Of a stretch of DNA of 64,000 nt, positions 45,531 to 58,219 are shown in pieces (the stretch's first letter is position 1; every line of letters begins with the position of its first letter). A program made the position numbers and the translations under genes. This stretch comes from Stenocarpella maydis. Lineage: Eukaryota > Ascomycota > Sordariomycetes > Diaporthales > Diaporthaceae. The notes under the pieces were generated by a model that worked only from the letters and a program-made list of their open reading frames with translations, had not been told where the DNA came from and searched no databases. The DNA lies in contig NQMI01000011.1 of assembly GCA_002270565.1 (NCBI GenBank), forward strand, positions 131,929-195,928. Reading direction: 5' to 3'.

Positions 45531-48500
45531 ATGGACGCAGAACCCTTTGCCATCATTGGGCTGTCTCTGAAGATGCCCCAGAACGCAGTGGACGAGCCTT
45601 CGTTGTGGCAAGTCTTAGAACGCGGGGAAAATTTGATGACAGAGTGGCCTGAGGACCGCCTCGTAGTGGACAGCTTTTCTGACGGTGCCGATCTTGGAAA
45701 GCCAAACACGGTACGTCTGGAGTCTGCACTCCCTTGGCCTCCAGCGACGGGAGTTTCTAACAGACGGGTACACAGATCAAGGGGCGCGGGGCTCACTTTA
45801 TCAAAGAGGACCCGGCCGTCTTCGATGCCCCCTTCTTCTCCATCACGGCCAGCGAAGCCGCTTCAATGGATCCTCAGCAGCGCTGGGCCCTGGAATCAGC
45901 CTACCATGCCTTCGAGAATGCCGGAATCCCCATGCATAATCTACGCGGCAGTCGGACGGCCGTGTTCGCAGGCTTTATGACAGATGACTATACTTTTATG
46001 ACCACGCGGGACATCGACCAAGGCCCTCGCCAAGCGGCAACCGGCCTGTCACCCCCGATCATCCCAAACAGAATCAGTTGGTACTTCGGCATGCACGGCC
46101 CGAGCGTCGCAGTGCAGACTGCCTGCTCGAGCGGCTTGGTCGCGGTCGACATGGCCTGCAATGCAATGGCCAAGGGGGACGCCGATATGGTACGTGGGCC
46201 CATGTTTCTCCCATGTTGATTTCCCACTGACGCGCGTAAAAGGCGCTTGTCATAGGCACAAGCGCCTTGCTTAGCCCCGAGTTGCCTGTCATGCTCAGCA
46301 ATATGAACTTTCTATCTCGGGACAGCCGCTGCTACAGCTTCGATGCGCGGGCCAACGGCTACGCCCGAGGCGAGGGCGTTGTGGCTCTGGTCATCAAGGC
46401 GCTTGCCAGGGCTGTAGAGAGCGGCGACGTAATACGCGGCGTGGTAAGATGGTGCTTTGCTTCACGCCTCCCTATCTGGCTTTGTGCTGACGTCGGGGTC
46501 GGGGCAGATCAGAGCGACGGGCCAGAACCAGGACGGCCGGACTCCGATTCTCACACAGCCCAGTTCCACCGCCCAAGAGGCTCTCATTCGACAAGTATAC
46601 GCAAGGGCCGATCTGGGCTTTGCTGACACAAGGTATTTCGAAGCTCATGGGACGGGCACTCCGACGGGAGATCCGATCGAGATGACTGGGATTGGCCGCG
46701 TGTTCCGGAAGCACCGTTCCCCTGAAGAACCTCTCTATGTGTAAGATGACTCCGAGTCTCCCATCCAGAGTTGTTGTGGCTGCTGACCATTGGACGAAGC
46801 GGATCTATCAAGGCAAATGTTGGCCATCTCGAGGGTGCCAGCGGACTGGCAGGGCTCCTCAAGTCCGTTCTTGTCCTTGAGAAAGGCATCATCCCTCGCA
46901 ATGCTCTGTTTGAAAAGATGAACCCGGACATAGACGCCGAGTTCTACAACATACATGTTCCGACCAAGAATATCCCCTGGCCATCCTCAGGTCTGAGAAG
47001 AGTGTAAGTAGAAAAAAGGGCGAGACTCGGAACACAAATGTTACCTCTGGCGAACTGCGGGATTGATCAATTAATTGACCGCTGACTCCCCCGTTTTAGT
47101 TCAGTCAGTTCATACGGTTTCGGGGGTGCCAACGCGCACGCAATCCTCGATGACGCGTATCATTATCTAGAGAGTCGTGGACTTGACGGCTTCCATCACT
47201 GCGCGGAGTCCGACAGTCACAGTCCCAGTACTCCTACCAATGGGGTCACGGACACGGCCAAGGACCAGTCTGGGCCCGCGCTGTTTGTGTGGTCGGCCAA
47301 TGATGCAGGCGCTGTGCAACGTGTGCTCGACCGCTATCGAGAACATTTCTCGACCAACATTGCTCACAACGCGCGTAATATCCAGCGCCTCGCTTACACA
47401 TTGGCCGTTCGACGAAGCCTAATGGCATGGCGCACCTTTGCGACAGTTGATGCTGCGACGGGCGAGCTGTCGGCTGCGAAAGCGACCCGGGCCTTGTCAG
47501 GACTAGGGTTGGCTTTCGTGTTCACGGGACAGGGAGCGCAGTACTGCAATATGGGCCTGGAGCTACTTCGCTACCCTGTCTTTGAAGAAAGCTTGAGCCT
47601 GTCGGATGCGTTCCTGGCTAGTTTTGGATGCGAATGGTCTGTTTTTGGTAAGTCTCCGTCACCGCTACTATTCGGACCATGGACTCATGGATCTCTCTGA
47701 CATGTCTCAAGACGAAATCCGGAATGCCGAGAGTATCGACCGGCCGGAATTCAGCCAGCCACTCGCAACAGCATTGCAAATTGCCCTGGTCCAACTCCTG
47801 CGAAGCCTCGGCGTGATGCCAGCCGCGGTGCTGGGTCATTCCAGCGGAGAGATCGCAGCCGCGTACACCATTGGCGCCTTGTCCCACGAGTCGGCCTGTC
47901 GCGTCTCGTACTGGCGTGGGTGGCTCGCTGGGAAGCTCCGCGAAACCAGTCACGACAGCGCCATGATGTCAGTCAACCTGAGCGAATCTCAGGTTCCCGG
48001 TTTTCTGGAGAAGACTGGGGTCAAAGAACATGTCATTTATACGGCGTGCATCAACAGTCCGACCAACGTGACGCTGTCTGGGCCGTCTGACGTCCTCGAT
48101 CTCCTCAAGGAGCACCTTACCGATGAGCACATTTTTGCGCAGAAGCTCACTACCGGCGTGGCATATCACTCTCCAGCCATGCAGGCCGTCTCTGCCGAGT
48201 ACATTGATCGAATTGGGGCCCTATCGTCGGGGGAGGCGACTGGAGTCCTGATGCTGAGCTCGGTTACCGGCCAGCTCGCGGCTCTCAAGTCGTTGTCGAC
48301 TCCGCAGTACTGGGCCAGGAACCTGGTGTCCCCAGTCCGCTTCTCAGACACGGTGCAGTGTCTCGCAGGCACTGGGGATGCCTTGCCGCTCCCACCAGGG
48401 ATCGACGCCGTCACTGACATACTGGAGGTTGGCCCGCACTCGGCTTTGAGGAGACCCATCCGGGACACGCTTGCGTCAATCTCGGGCGGTTCGGGCTCCA

Positions 48501-51500
48501 CGATCCGCTACCATTGCTCACTGGACCGGTCCCGGTCTCCAGCGTGGACGATGGTCTCGCTCATGGGGACGCTATGGTGTCACGGCTACCCAGTTTCTAT
48601 CACCGCGGCAAACAAACACGACGGAGCCGCCAAGCAGCCTTTCCTGGTTGACTGTCCGCCATACCCGTTTGACCGGAGCCGTAAATATTGGCTTGAGTCG
48701 CGCGTGAGCAAGGACTTGCGCCTCAGGCCACACTCGCAGGGCCACATGCTCGGAAGGCGCAGCCACCACTGGAACCCGCTGCAACCGACATGGAGAAACT
48801 GGCTCAGCGTAGAGACGATGCCTTGGCTGGCGGATCATGTGGTGAACGGCTCGCCCGTGTGTCCGGGCACTGGCATTGGCGTCATGGTCTTGGAAGCTGC
48901 TAAACAACTGGTGTCAGCCGGGCCCGGCTCCCATCCGATTTCTGGCATTCTCCTCAAGAATTGCAAGCTACTCGCACCCATCAGCGTCAGTGAGAAGGCG
49001 CAGCTCGCCACCGAGACCGAACTACAGTTGCGACCAGCAACCCAGGCCCACGAGAAGGAACACGTGTCGTGGGAAGCGCGCCTCTGTTCCTACCGCGACG
49101 GCCACTGGACCGAGAATTTCCGCTCTCAAGTTCTGATCCAGTACGAGGACGCGAACGATGGTCAGGTCGACCACGGGCGTGAGGCACTGCTTCGACGCCA
49201 GCAACTCGAAGATCTGCTCGCTAAGACCCTCGCACAAGCCACCACAGCCCTTAGCACCCAGGAATTCTACTCTTATTGTGCCAGGCAGGGCCTTCAGTAT
49301 GGGGACGCTTTCCGCTGCCTGAGCGAGATCCGATGCGATGGACGTTCGGCAGCCATTGCCTGTCTCGATTTGGCCGCAACGGCAAAGCACTATCCGACCA
49401 CCGACAACCCAGTCAACCCTTCCAACCTCGACGCAGCGGTGCATCTGTACTACGCCCGCCTGTCGAATGGTTTGGCGGAGCCTCTACCGACCCTTGTGCC
49501 TAAACGGGTCAAAAGTATTTGGTTGTCGGCCAGAGCCTGGGAACAACAAGGGACCTCGGTGCTACGCGTGGTGTCCGTGGATGCGGAGGCGGTCAATAGA
49601 AGCTCCAGTACCGCCACGGAGACCAACATCTACGTATTCGGCCACGATGGGTCGCCCTTGGCATACTTTGAGCACTGCATCATGACCGAAGTTGCGCAGC
49701 CTCAGAACAAGGACGGTGCAAGTTTCGACCGCCCGCTGCTCTACGGGATTCGCTGGAAGCCCCAGCTCGGTAGTCTCTTAAGCGGACGGAGGCTGCAGAA
49801 TCTGTTCCACCAGCGTCCCATGCCACGCTGTGGAGATGATCCAACGGACTCATGCTTATTGGATCAAAATGCCAGCGACGACTTTCGGGCGGATATGTTC
49901 CGCCAGTGGATGGACGAGGGCCAGTTCCGTCACTTCTTGGACCTGGCTTCACACGAGAACCCCGGTCTCAAAGTTCTGGAAGTTGGCGCGGGAACGGCCG
50001 GAGTCACGCGCCAAGTCATCGCGGCCTTGTAGGGCTTCGAAGCTGAAACGGGCCAAACGCGATTTGCACACTACGCCTTCACAGACACGTCTTCGAGTTC
50101 TCTTGAGGTTATCCGCGGACTTGGCGAGTTCCGGGATCGTCGAGGGAGACTGTCGTTCCCGATCCTGACTCTGGATCGAGACCCCGTGGAAGAGGGATTC
50201 GAGACAGGAAGCTTTGATTTGATCATCGCGGCTGGGGAAATCCGTGGCCGATCCAAACTAAGCGAGACTTTTCGGTATATTCATAGTCTCCTCCGACCAC
50301 GAGGCCTCTTGGTCGTGGCTGACTTTGTGGCAACTGGATCTGGGTTTATCGGCGTTGGCAGGGCTGGGGCTGGCTGTCCTGAGAGATGGGATCATTCAGG
50401 TCGGGAGACAGAGAACCAACCCAGTCTTCTGGCGAGGGAGCAGCACTGGGACCAGTTGCTGCGCCAAACCGGGTTCTCGGGAACGGAGCTCACGATCAGG
50501 AATTCAGGATGGCGGGCCTGTCATCACGGAAGGCTCCTGGTCACTTCAGCCATGGCAGAACATGACGAAAATACCCAGCAATCCACAGCACTGGTTCCTG
50601 ATCGACAAGTGTTTCTCCTTATGGACCAGGCTTGTGAGACTCTGCGTTCTTTTGCTACTGAAATCGAAAAGCATTGTCCATCACGGCGGGTGGAGATGTC
50701 CGAACTGGCCAACCAGGACTGGATCTGGCCCGACAACGCGATTGTGGTTTCTCTTTTCGAGGTCGACCGGCCTCGTCTTTCAGTCCTCTCCGAAGACGAT
50801 TTCTTATCTCTGAGGTGTTTGATTTCTGGCTGCCCGCAACTGCTTTGGGTTACCTCGTCGACTTGGTGCGACCCACATTATGCAGTGGCGACTGGTTTCC
50901 TCCGAAGCATGCGATCCGAGGACGCGAGCAAGCACGTTGTAACGCTCGGTCTGGAACATTCGGGTCAGGAGTTGGACACGGATGCGGCGCTGTCCGTCCT
51001 AGATGTTCTTCGACAATGCTTCCTGGCCGACGCTGCATCGGCAGAGACCGAGTTCATGGTGCGCGACGGGCAATTGCACATTCCTCGAGCAACTCGCGAA
51101 ATCAATCTTGACCACGAGCGTCAATCACGTCTACACCCCCAACTGTTGAGCGAGCCGTTACATCTAGGACCACCGCTCATGGTGACCGTCGGTACTCCTG
51201 GACTTCTTGACTCGCTCCGTCTTGAGGAGGATCCGGTTTGCCAGGGCGATCTCCGGCCGGATGAAGTCGAGATCAAAGCAGAGGCCTGGGTTCTCAATTT
51301 TCGTGACGTCTTCATCGCCCTCGGCCGACTGGGCTCGGAAGAACTTGGCTTTGACCTGGCAGGCACCATTGTCCGTGTTGGGTCTGGCTGTGACGGGTCC
51401 GGCCTCCAACCCGGGGATCGTGTCATTCTCGGCATTCCTGGCTGTATGCGGACTTACCCACGCGCACCAGCCGCGCATGTGCTCAAGATTCCACTCGCCC

Positions 51501-53424
51501 TGACACCTCACCAAGCAGTCTCGATCATGGTCCCCGGAGTCACAGCATACCAAGGATTGATGAATATCGCGCGTCTCCGGCGAGGCGAGACGATCCTGAT
51601 CCATTCAGCTGCCGGCTCGACTGGCCAGTTCGCCGTGGGTCTCGCTCGTTGGCTCGGCGCCCAAGTGTTTGCCACGGTCGGGTTTGACAGTAAGAAGCAG
51701 CTTCTCATGGATCGTTGGGGTATCCCCGAAGATCATATATTCTACAGCCGGGATACGTCCTTCGCCCAAGGAGTCATGCGAATGACTCGCGGTCGTGGTG
51801 TAGATGTGGTGTTCAACTCGCTTTCAGGAGATGGCCTAGAGGCGAGTTGGAATTGCGTTGCCCCGTATGGCCGGTTCATTGAGATTGGAAAGGTCGATAT
51901 TGCTGCCAACTCAGCCTTGCCTATGGCTGGGTTTGCCCAGAACGTCACCTTTGGTGCTGTCGACATGCATCATATCGCGCGCACCAACGTCAGTCTTTTG
52001 CGCCAACTGATGATCAAAGTTTTGGATCTCGCCTGCCGCCAGGACTTTATTGGCATTCCTGCGCCAATACATGTGTTCCCGGTTTCAGAGCTGGAGAAGG
52101 CCTTCCGTTTCGTCCAGAGCGGCAAGAACTCGGGGCGTACAATCGTGGCCCTCGAGGATACGGAAGCGGTACAGAAGCTGGTCGTCCACCGGAGCACTTG
52201 GCAGTTTGACCAGAACGCATCCTACGTGGTTGTTGGTGGCCTGGGCGGCCTGGGTCGTCCTATCATTCGCTGGATGGCCGATCGTGGAGCCAAGCACTTG
52301 ATTCTCCCATCGCGGAGTGGTGCCACCTCCCAAGCCGCCACTAATGTCGTCTCCGAGCTTCGCGAAGATGGCGTCCGAGTTCTGGCTCCGCGCTGCAATG
52401 CAGCAGTGGCCGATGAGCTTTCAGCGGCGTTGAATGCAGCTCACTCCGAGGGATTTCCGCCCGTCAGAGGCTGCATCAACTCCTCGATGGATCTTCAGGT
52501 ACGATGCCACGCCCATCCCTTTCCACGAGACTCGGTCTCAACCTATATACCTACGCTGACTGACCATTACAGGATTCTGTCTTCGAAAACATGACCTACG
52601 CGCAGTGGACGCGCTCCATCACGTCCAAAGTAGGCACAAGCTGGACGCTGCACCAAGTGCTCCCCCGCGACCTCGACTTTTTCATTCTGCTGTCGTCGGT
52701 AGCCGGTATCTATGGTCTGCCGGGACAGAGCAACTACGCGGCCGGTTGCGCATTCCAAGATGCTCTCGCGCGCCACCGCACCGCAGCCGGCTGCCCGGGG
52801 GTCTCTGTGTCCCTCGACCTCGGCTGGATGCGCGATGATGGCGCTATTCACGAGTCCACCGAGCTTAAAAGCCGCTTCACCAGCGCCTCGGACATGAAGC
52901 CCGTCGCCACCGCTGACCTGCTCGCCGTGCTCGACCACTATTGTGATCCTTCACTCCCTCCGCTGAACCAGGATCGAAGCCAGCTGCTGATCGGGCTCAC
53001 AACGCCGGACGAGGTGCGCGCCCGGGCAAGTGCAGCGCCAGAAACTCCACGAGGCACTCGCCTGTTCGCCGCTTTTGACGTTGTGCTGGCCGGCGAAGCC
53101 GGCCCAGGAGGCGGCCCCTCGGTTGCACCCGACGAAGTAGCACAGCGCTTTGCGCGAGCCCGCAGAGCGGCCGACCGTGTTGACGTGGTCACGACTGCCC
53201 TGCGAGAGAAGGTTGCCCGGGCTCTTGGAGTGGAGGTAGACCATATCGACAGTGCAAAGGGCCTGGCTGACTATGGCGTGGATTCGCTTATGGGGGTGGA
53301 ACTGAGAAATTGGATCCGTAGGGACTTTGGGGTTAGCGTCGCCGTGTTTGAGATTATGCAAGGAGGCAAAACAATCCAGGACGTTGGGCTACTGGTTGAG
53401 GGAAAAAGAGAATTAAATATTTAA
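45531..53424 (+). CDS. Highly reducing type I polyketide synthase with in-frame TAG (KS-AT-DH-MT-ER-KR-ACP)
   Basis: Eight exons: 45531-45710, 45776-46189, 46243-46443, 46508-46740, 46800-47003, 47100-47647, 47712-52498 and 52573-53424. They add up to 2473 codons with consistent phases. The ketosynthase has its Cys in VQTACSSGL and His in [12 protein letters not shown] and KANVGHLEG. The acyltransferase has GHSSGEI. The dehydratase has [10 protein letters not shown] and the later NLDAAVH. The methyltransferase has [11 protein letters not shown]. The enoylreductase has GFDLAGTIV and [15 protein letters not shown]. The ketoreductase has [12 protein letters not shown] and [12 protein letters not shown], and the carrier protein [12 protein letters not shown]. 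There is no thioesterase. It would build a reduced, possibly methylated chain in the cytosol. A TAG at 50030-50032 (codon about 1367) interrupts the methyltransferase; the same frame continues for more than 800 codons after it. As read, the product stops before MT, ER, KR and ACP. Confidence 0.88.
50030..50032 (+). other. Premature TAG in the PKS methyltransferase domain
   Basis: The codon follows QVIAAL and is followed in the same frame by [18 protein letters not shown], which looks like normal methyltransferase sequence. No GT...AG pair of reasonable length removes the codon without also removing the SAM-binding motif just upstream. CAG or TGG could each become TAG by a RIP-type change. Confidence 0.85.
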
Positions 53425-54544
53425 TTCATAGTTTTTACATATATTATGTGGATAGCTTCTCCGAAGCCCACAAGAGCCATTCTTTTAGAATAATAAAAGA
53501 GAAATAAGAAGAAAAAAAAAGGAAGATTTAATACTAGTGGGAATCAAACCTTAAGCCTAAAGGTAATAAAGGCGTCTCACCCTCACTCGCTCGCTCCGCT
53601 CGCTCGCTCTAGCAAGCTGCCTTTATTATAGATAGGCAGGTAAATAAGTAAATAAGTATTATTAATAAGGCTACCTATCTTATGCTTAAAGTTAAAGAAG
53701 AATTAGCTAATTAAAGGGCTTAAACACCAAACTTCTTGTTAAATATTTATATTTATTATAAAAATATATAAAATATTTTTATATTTAACGTTTTTACTTT
53801 ATTCATTTACTCTTTGACTAAAGCTTTTATAATAATATACATAAATTTAATTAATAAATAAAAACGCTTTATATTATTTTAATATATTTAGATTTCGATA
53901 AAAATGATTTAATATTTTTAATTATTTTGTTTCTTATTTAGAATATATCATTATTTTAAAAGAATAACAAAGAGAAATAAAATAATTTATTTATAATAAT
54001 TATGCTTAATACTAAATATTATTAAGTAATATATATTAGTAAGTAGTATGTGTTTTTATATTAGTAGTATAGGAGACCTTAATTATAGCATTACAATAAA
54101 AGAAATTTAATTATAATTAATTAATGTTAAAATTTATAAAGAATTTTATATATTTGTTATAAGTTTATATATTATATCTAATCTTACTATAATTAATATA
54201 GAATTATTTTATTAATTTACTATAAACTATGTCCTCAATATTATTACTTATTTTATAAGATCAGATATTTATAGAGCAAAAACCCTATAGTTGGGTATGG
54301 ATGATATATGCTGACTCAGCACCCGCGCTTCCTCTGCAGCTAATAGGAGGGCTAGGTTCAACGTTACCTTACTACCCCTGGGTGCAAATTATTGCTGCTA
54401 CCACTATTGCCCTATAAAGCTACTTTAACCACTTAACTTCCTTTAACTACTATACCCGGATATAACCTCAAAAAATCAAATAAGTCCCTGGATTACTAAT
54501 TTGATTATTGCGAATTACCTTTATTTAGTTGCCTTATTATTCTT
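53425..54544. other. AT-rich RIP island after the PKS
   Basis: Very AT-rich DNA without a gene, starting 15-20 bp after the synthase stop codon. It holds the SINE-like copy 2 at 53521-53737. From about 54290 the composition becomes less extreme. Confidence 0.6.
53521..53737 (-). repeat. SINE-like repeat, copy 2 (inverted)
   Basis: Reverse-complement copy of 39355-39552. It keeps GGTTTGATTCCCACTAGTA (read on the minus strand), closer to a tRNA B box than copy 1. An internal CTCG/CTCC simple repeat (53585-53612) is absent from copy 1. It begins about 100 bp after the PKS stop. Confidence 0.55.
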
Positions 54545-57503
54545 GAGATTGGAGATTTGCAGGGCAAAAAACAGGGTATAGGGCATGTATACCCCGTGCT
54601 AACGGGTTTTTGACACCCCATTGCTATATAAATATAATGAAAAAAAAAAAACTATATATATCTATTGCTGTAAGTATGTACTATTGTTGCTTTTGCTTGC
54701 CCCCTAAGTTTCTTCTGCCCCTGTGTTTTGCTACTTTTTTTCTTATTTGATGGGGCATTTCTTGACTGATCTGAGCACCTGAATCTCCTCTTCGGTGTCC
54801 TTCTTGTTGCTGATGAGGTCCTCTGCAGTTAGATCTACTTATGGTAGCTGGTTGATTGTCTTATGAGCCCTCGTATGGCGCTTTTTGGCTGCTGGCTCGG
54901 GTGTTGCGGTTGTTGCTGCTGGTGAGGCTGGTGAGGCTGTAGCTGCAGAATGTTGCTCTGGAAGCTGATGAGTAGCTGGCTTCGTGAGCCCTGCTTCTAA
55001 CTGCTTGTCTTGTTGGACTGCTTCTCGCTGGTTCTTCCTGCTATGGGAGTCCTCTTGGTTAAGGGACTGGAGGGTCTCGTTATTCTACTTGAATGCTGAG
55101 TTGATTTGTTGTATGGAAGCTGTAGTCGCCCTTATTTTATTGCCTACCCTACTACCCAGATTGGTGGTTGTTAAGGTTATCTTCTTGCTTAGTATGGCTT
55201 GCTTATGGTTGGTGAGAATTCCTTCTTCTTGTGTGCTAAATGTACTCTCGTTATGAGGTTGTCCCTTTGTGGTAGTGACCTTGTTGGGCTTGTGGATGAG
55301 AAGGAGAGGATTTGTGATTAAGAGGTTATAATTAAGCTAGTAGAACTTAGGGATATCCTCCTTTTTAAGTGGGTAATCGGCTTCCTTGTGGTTAGTGATT
55401 TGGCTTGCGTAGGGCAAGCTGAATTGGGTGTAGATGGGGCAAATGCATGTGATTAGTGAGTAGTTGCCCTGTGGGATCTTCTTCTTGATTATTAGAAGTG
55501 CGGAATTCCTCTTTATTGTAAGAAGCTTAAGGGCTGCCTATGTGACTTAAAGCGGAAGCTTGCTAACTTACTTCTTTCTATTAAACTTCTCTAGTGCTGC
55601 TATCTTCTAATAAGCTTCCTTAATATATAGGGTATAAGAATTATTACTAATTATCTTATTAGTAGCTTGGATTAGATAGAGAATATTCCCTATTTTATAG
55701 CTGAGATAAACCTTTAGCTTATAATATATGGATTTTATGGAGGAGGTTGCATGTATGCTAAAGTTGAGGTTCTTGTAGGTCTTATATGTAGCTTATTTGG
55801 TGATAATCTTTTCTCCTTTATTGATATACTAGGTTTAAAGGTAGTTAATAATTGCCTTTTAGTTTAAGAACTTCTCTTAAAGGTGCTGCTAAGTTATATT
55901 ATAGATCTTATAATTAGTTGAGTACTCTATGAACTTAAGTAGGTTGAATAGAGCTTGGTGGGTGTAGGGGATATCTTTTAGATTAGGGACCTTTGCGGGT
56001 ATTGTAGCCTTATTTCTCCCTGGCGCGTTGAGCAAGGCTAGATCTGAGCTCTCTTTCTTATCTGCTTCCTTGTCTGCTTCCTTGTCTGCTTCCTTATCTG
56101 CTTCTTCCTTCTCGTCTGCTGCCGTTGCCTGTGGCTTCTTCTACTTCTTCTTAATGTGTAGGGTAATGTTTATATTAATATGGAAGATATGTAGTTGGTA
56201 GTGTGCCTGGGGTAATTTGTGCCTAAGAGCATTGATTAGAGTAGTATTATAGTTGGTTATGTAGATTGTTGGCTCATTAGCTTGGTAATAGTGAAAGAGC
56301 TTGTGAACTTGCTTAAGAAGCTACCGGAAGTTGGGTTCCTTCTTGCTGTTAATAATGTTTTAGAATAGGGGTAGGTTCTTCCTTATATAGGTTATACAAG
56401 TGCTTTAGAAGTACAGCATCTTCTTATTGTTTATTAAGTATATATAGTCTATAGATAAGCACTATATGAAGTAATTCTCTTGGATTTATGCTATCTGCTT
56501 ATTTACATACTAGAAGATGCCCGTAATATTATTCTCGCTATCTGTAGTGAAGTAGTACTAGTATTCCTTCTTCTCAAGTAGATCTAATAAGGCTTATATT
56601 AGAGTATAAATTCCTTATTTCTACTTGTGCTAACCTGCTAGCCAGTCCTTTATAATGTTTAGTCCTATGATTATATTGGGATACTGCTATTAGAGTGCTA
56701 ATTTGAGCTTCCTTGGCTTGGTTATTAATGGGTCTTGGGTAGTATGAGAGAGGAAATTATACTAGGCTTCTATTAGCTTTGCCTTGTTACACTAGGCTTT
56801 GCTAATTTCTTAAGGACTATGAGAATAGTGCTCTAGGTTATTAATATGGAGGACCCATCTGCTAGCAGTCTTCTTAATATAGTAGGCAAGCGCTAACTAG
56901 CTATAGTTAACCTTAATTAAAGAGGAATTCATTATTATAGTGCTAGCGCGTTTGGTGCTGCAGTAATACTATAAACGGGCATACTTAGGGCCAGAATCCT
57001 CCTTTACTATTATATAACCAGCTTGCTTTGTGGCCTTATCTAAATCAGCCTTAAGCTTCTTATAGGTATTGTATCCATTATGGAAAAATTTTAGGTAGTT
57101 AAGAGGTTGGGAAAGTGCTGGAAGTTAGTTGTTTGTAGTAGTAATCAGGTGGTTCTAGGTATAATAATCTGCCTGCTATTGTTCCTTAAGGTGGATATAA
57201 TTAGGTACTAGCGCTATTGCTATAATACTAGAAAATTTAATTCTGATAGATGAAGATATATTTCTAATGGTAAGATGATTGATTGTAGAAGGAATTTAGT
57301 TTGTATTATATATAGTGGGTGGTTGGCAAGGGAGTGTTATCTAGTAGCAGAAGGAGGATTGGCAGGTCTGCAGGTTGGGGGCATAAAAAGCACTTGGTGT
57401 GGGTGGTGCGTATGTAAGCTGACGTTAAATGGAGGGCTCTGATTGGTCGGTGGGTACTTGTTGCCCTGTACCCTCCGTTTTTGCCCTGCAAATCTCCGAT
57501 CTC
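54545..57503 (-). mobile_element. MULE-type DNA transposon relic with terminal inverted repeats
   Basis: Left end 54545-54585 and right end 57461-57503 are inverted repeats sharing GGAGATTTGCAGGGCAAAAA plus GGGTA.AGGGCA. The minus strand between them encodes remnants of a transposase. Near 57070-56850 there is a FAR1-like start with KKLKADLDKATKQAGY. Around 56560 FTTDSENNITGIFY resembles the MULE catalytic region. Near 56300-56200 comes YQANEPTIYITNYNTTLINA, and near 55400 YSLITCICPIYTQFSLPYA. Many TAG/TAA codons interrupt the frame, consistent with RIP. A Gln/Ala-rich tail ends near 54840. It is inactive as read. The plus-strand frame 54984-55256 is a shadow. Confidence 0.7.
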
Positions 57504-58219
57504 TTATTCTTTAGGGCTATGGCTGTAGTTAATAAGCTTCTATTAGTAGACTTAAATATCGTGGATACAATTAGCCATAAGGAGGAGGATAATGCTATAG
57601 GTAATGGACCGGGTAATATAAGCAACAATGAGGAGGAAATTTATTATAGATTATTATGGGTATTAAGTAAAGGGGCCAAGAAGCGGTCAATTTCATAGTA
57701 CTTTATTGTAGTTAATAACAGGTTGCTAAGTTCATAATACTTTTAGTATGCACTATGGTTTGAATTGGTGATAGCTTTAATGGCGAGGGTAATAAGGGTG
57801 GCGATGTCTTCAATGGCCGTAACGGCCCTGTATACCGATATATGGCCAACGTATGTATTTACACTGGGGGCGACAAGTACCTCTGTACTATACCGTTTTT
57901 GCTTTGCGAATATCCGATCTTATTTCCAAAGTGCAGGCCCATTCGTCCATTAATCATTTGGCCGTATCTTTGCTAGGCGCTATACCCAGAATTATTGCCA
58001 TTGATAAGACACTATTACGAGATCTTGACCATGACAGGATCAAATCTGTTGGAGGGGTGTCATAGTATGACATAACCGTCGGATTGTTCCAAGGTTCACA
58101 AGGACGAGCTCGCGAGGCACCACTGATCTTCACACATCAATCCTCACACATCCAGTACTCGATCTGTAGAGATTATGACAACCCAAGGTGTACACTCCTT
58201 GGGATGATGGAGCACTGAT
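57504..58219. other. Spacer with a second transposon-end-like sequence
   Basis: Around 57885-57933 the sequence ACCGTTTTTGCTTTGCGAATATCCGATCTTATT resembles the right end of the MULE relic in direct orientation, suggesting a nested or second degraded copy. Open frames 57429-57698 and 57765-58065 are not recognised. Confidence 0.4.

Noticed and set aside
49980..50032. Idea that the PKS stop codon is removed by an intron ending at TTGTAG
   Set aside because: Nearby GT sites would give introns of about 20-60 bp, too short or cutting into the SAM-binding motif, and the frame is continuous on both sides of the codon without splicing.
53585..53612. CTCGCTCGCTCC simple repeat as a possible CRISPR-like or regulatory array
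   Set aside because: Plain short tandem repeat without spacers, inside a SINE-like element.
54984..55256. 90-aa plus-strand open frame in the MULE relic
   Set aside because: Lies opposite the Gln/Ala-rich tail of the minus-strand transposase remnant; its hydrophobic character comes from reading that tail antisense.
57429..58065. Small plus-strand open frames after the MULE relic
   Set aside because: Too short, no similarity to known proteins, and located in sequence that includes a second transposon-end copy.
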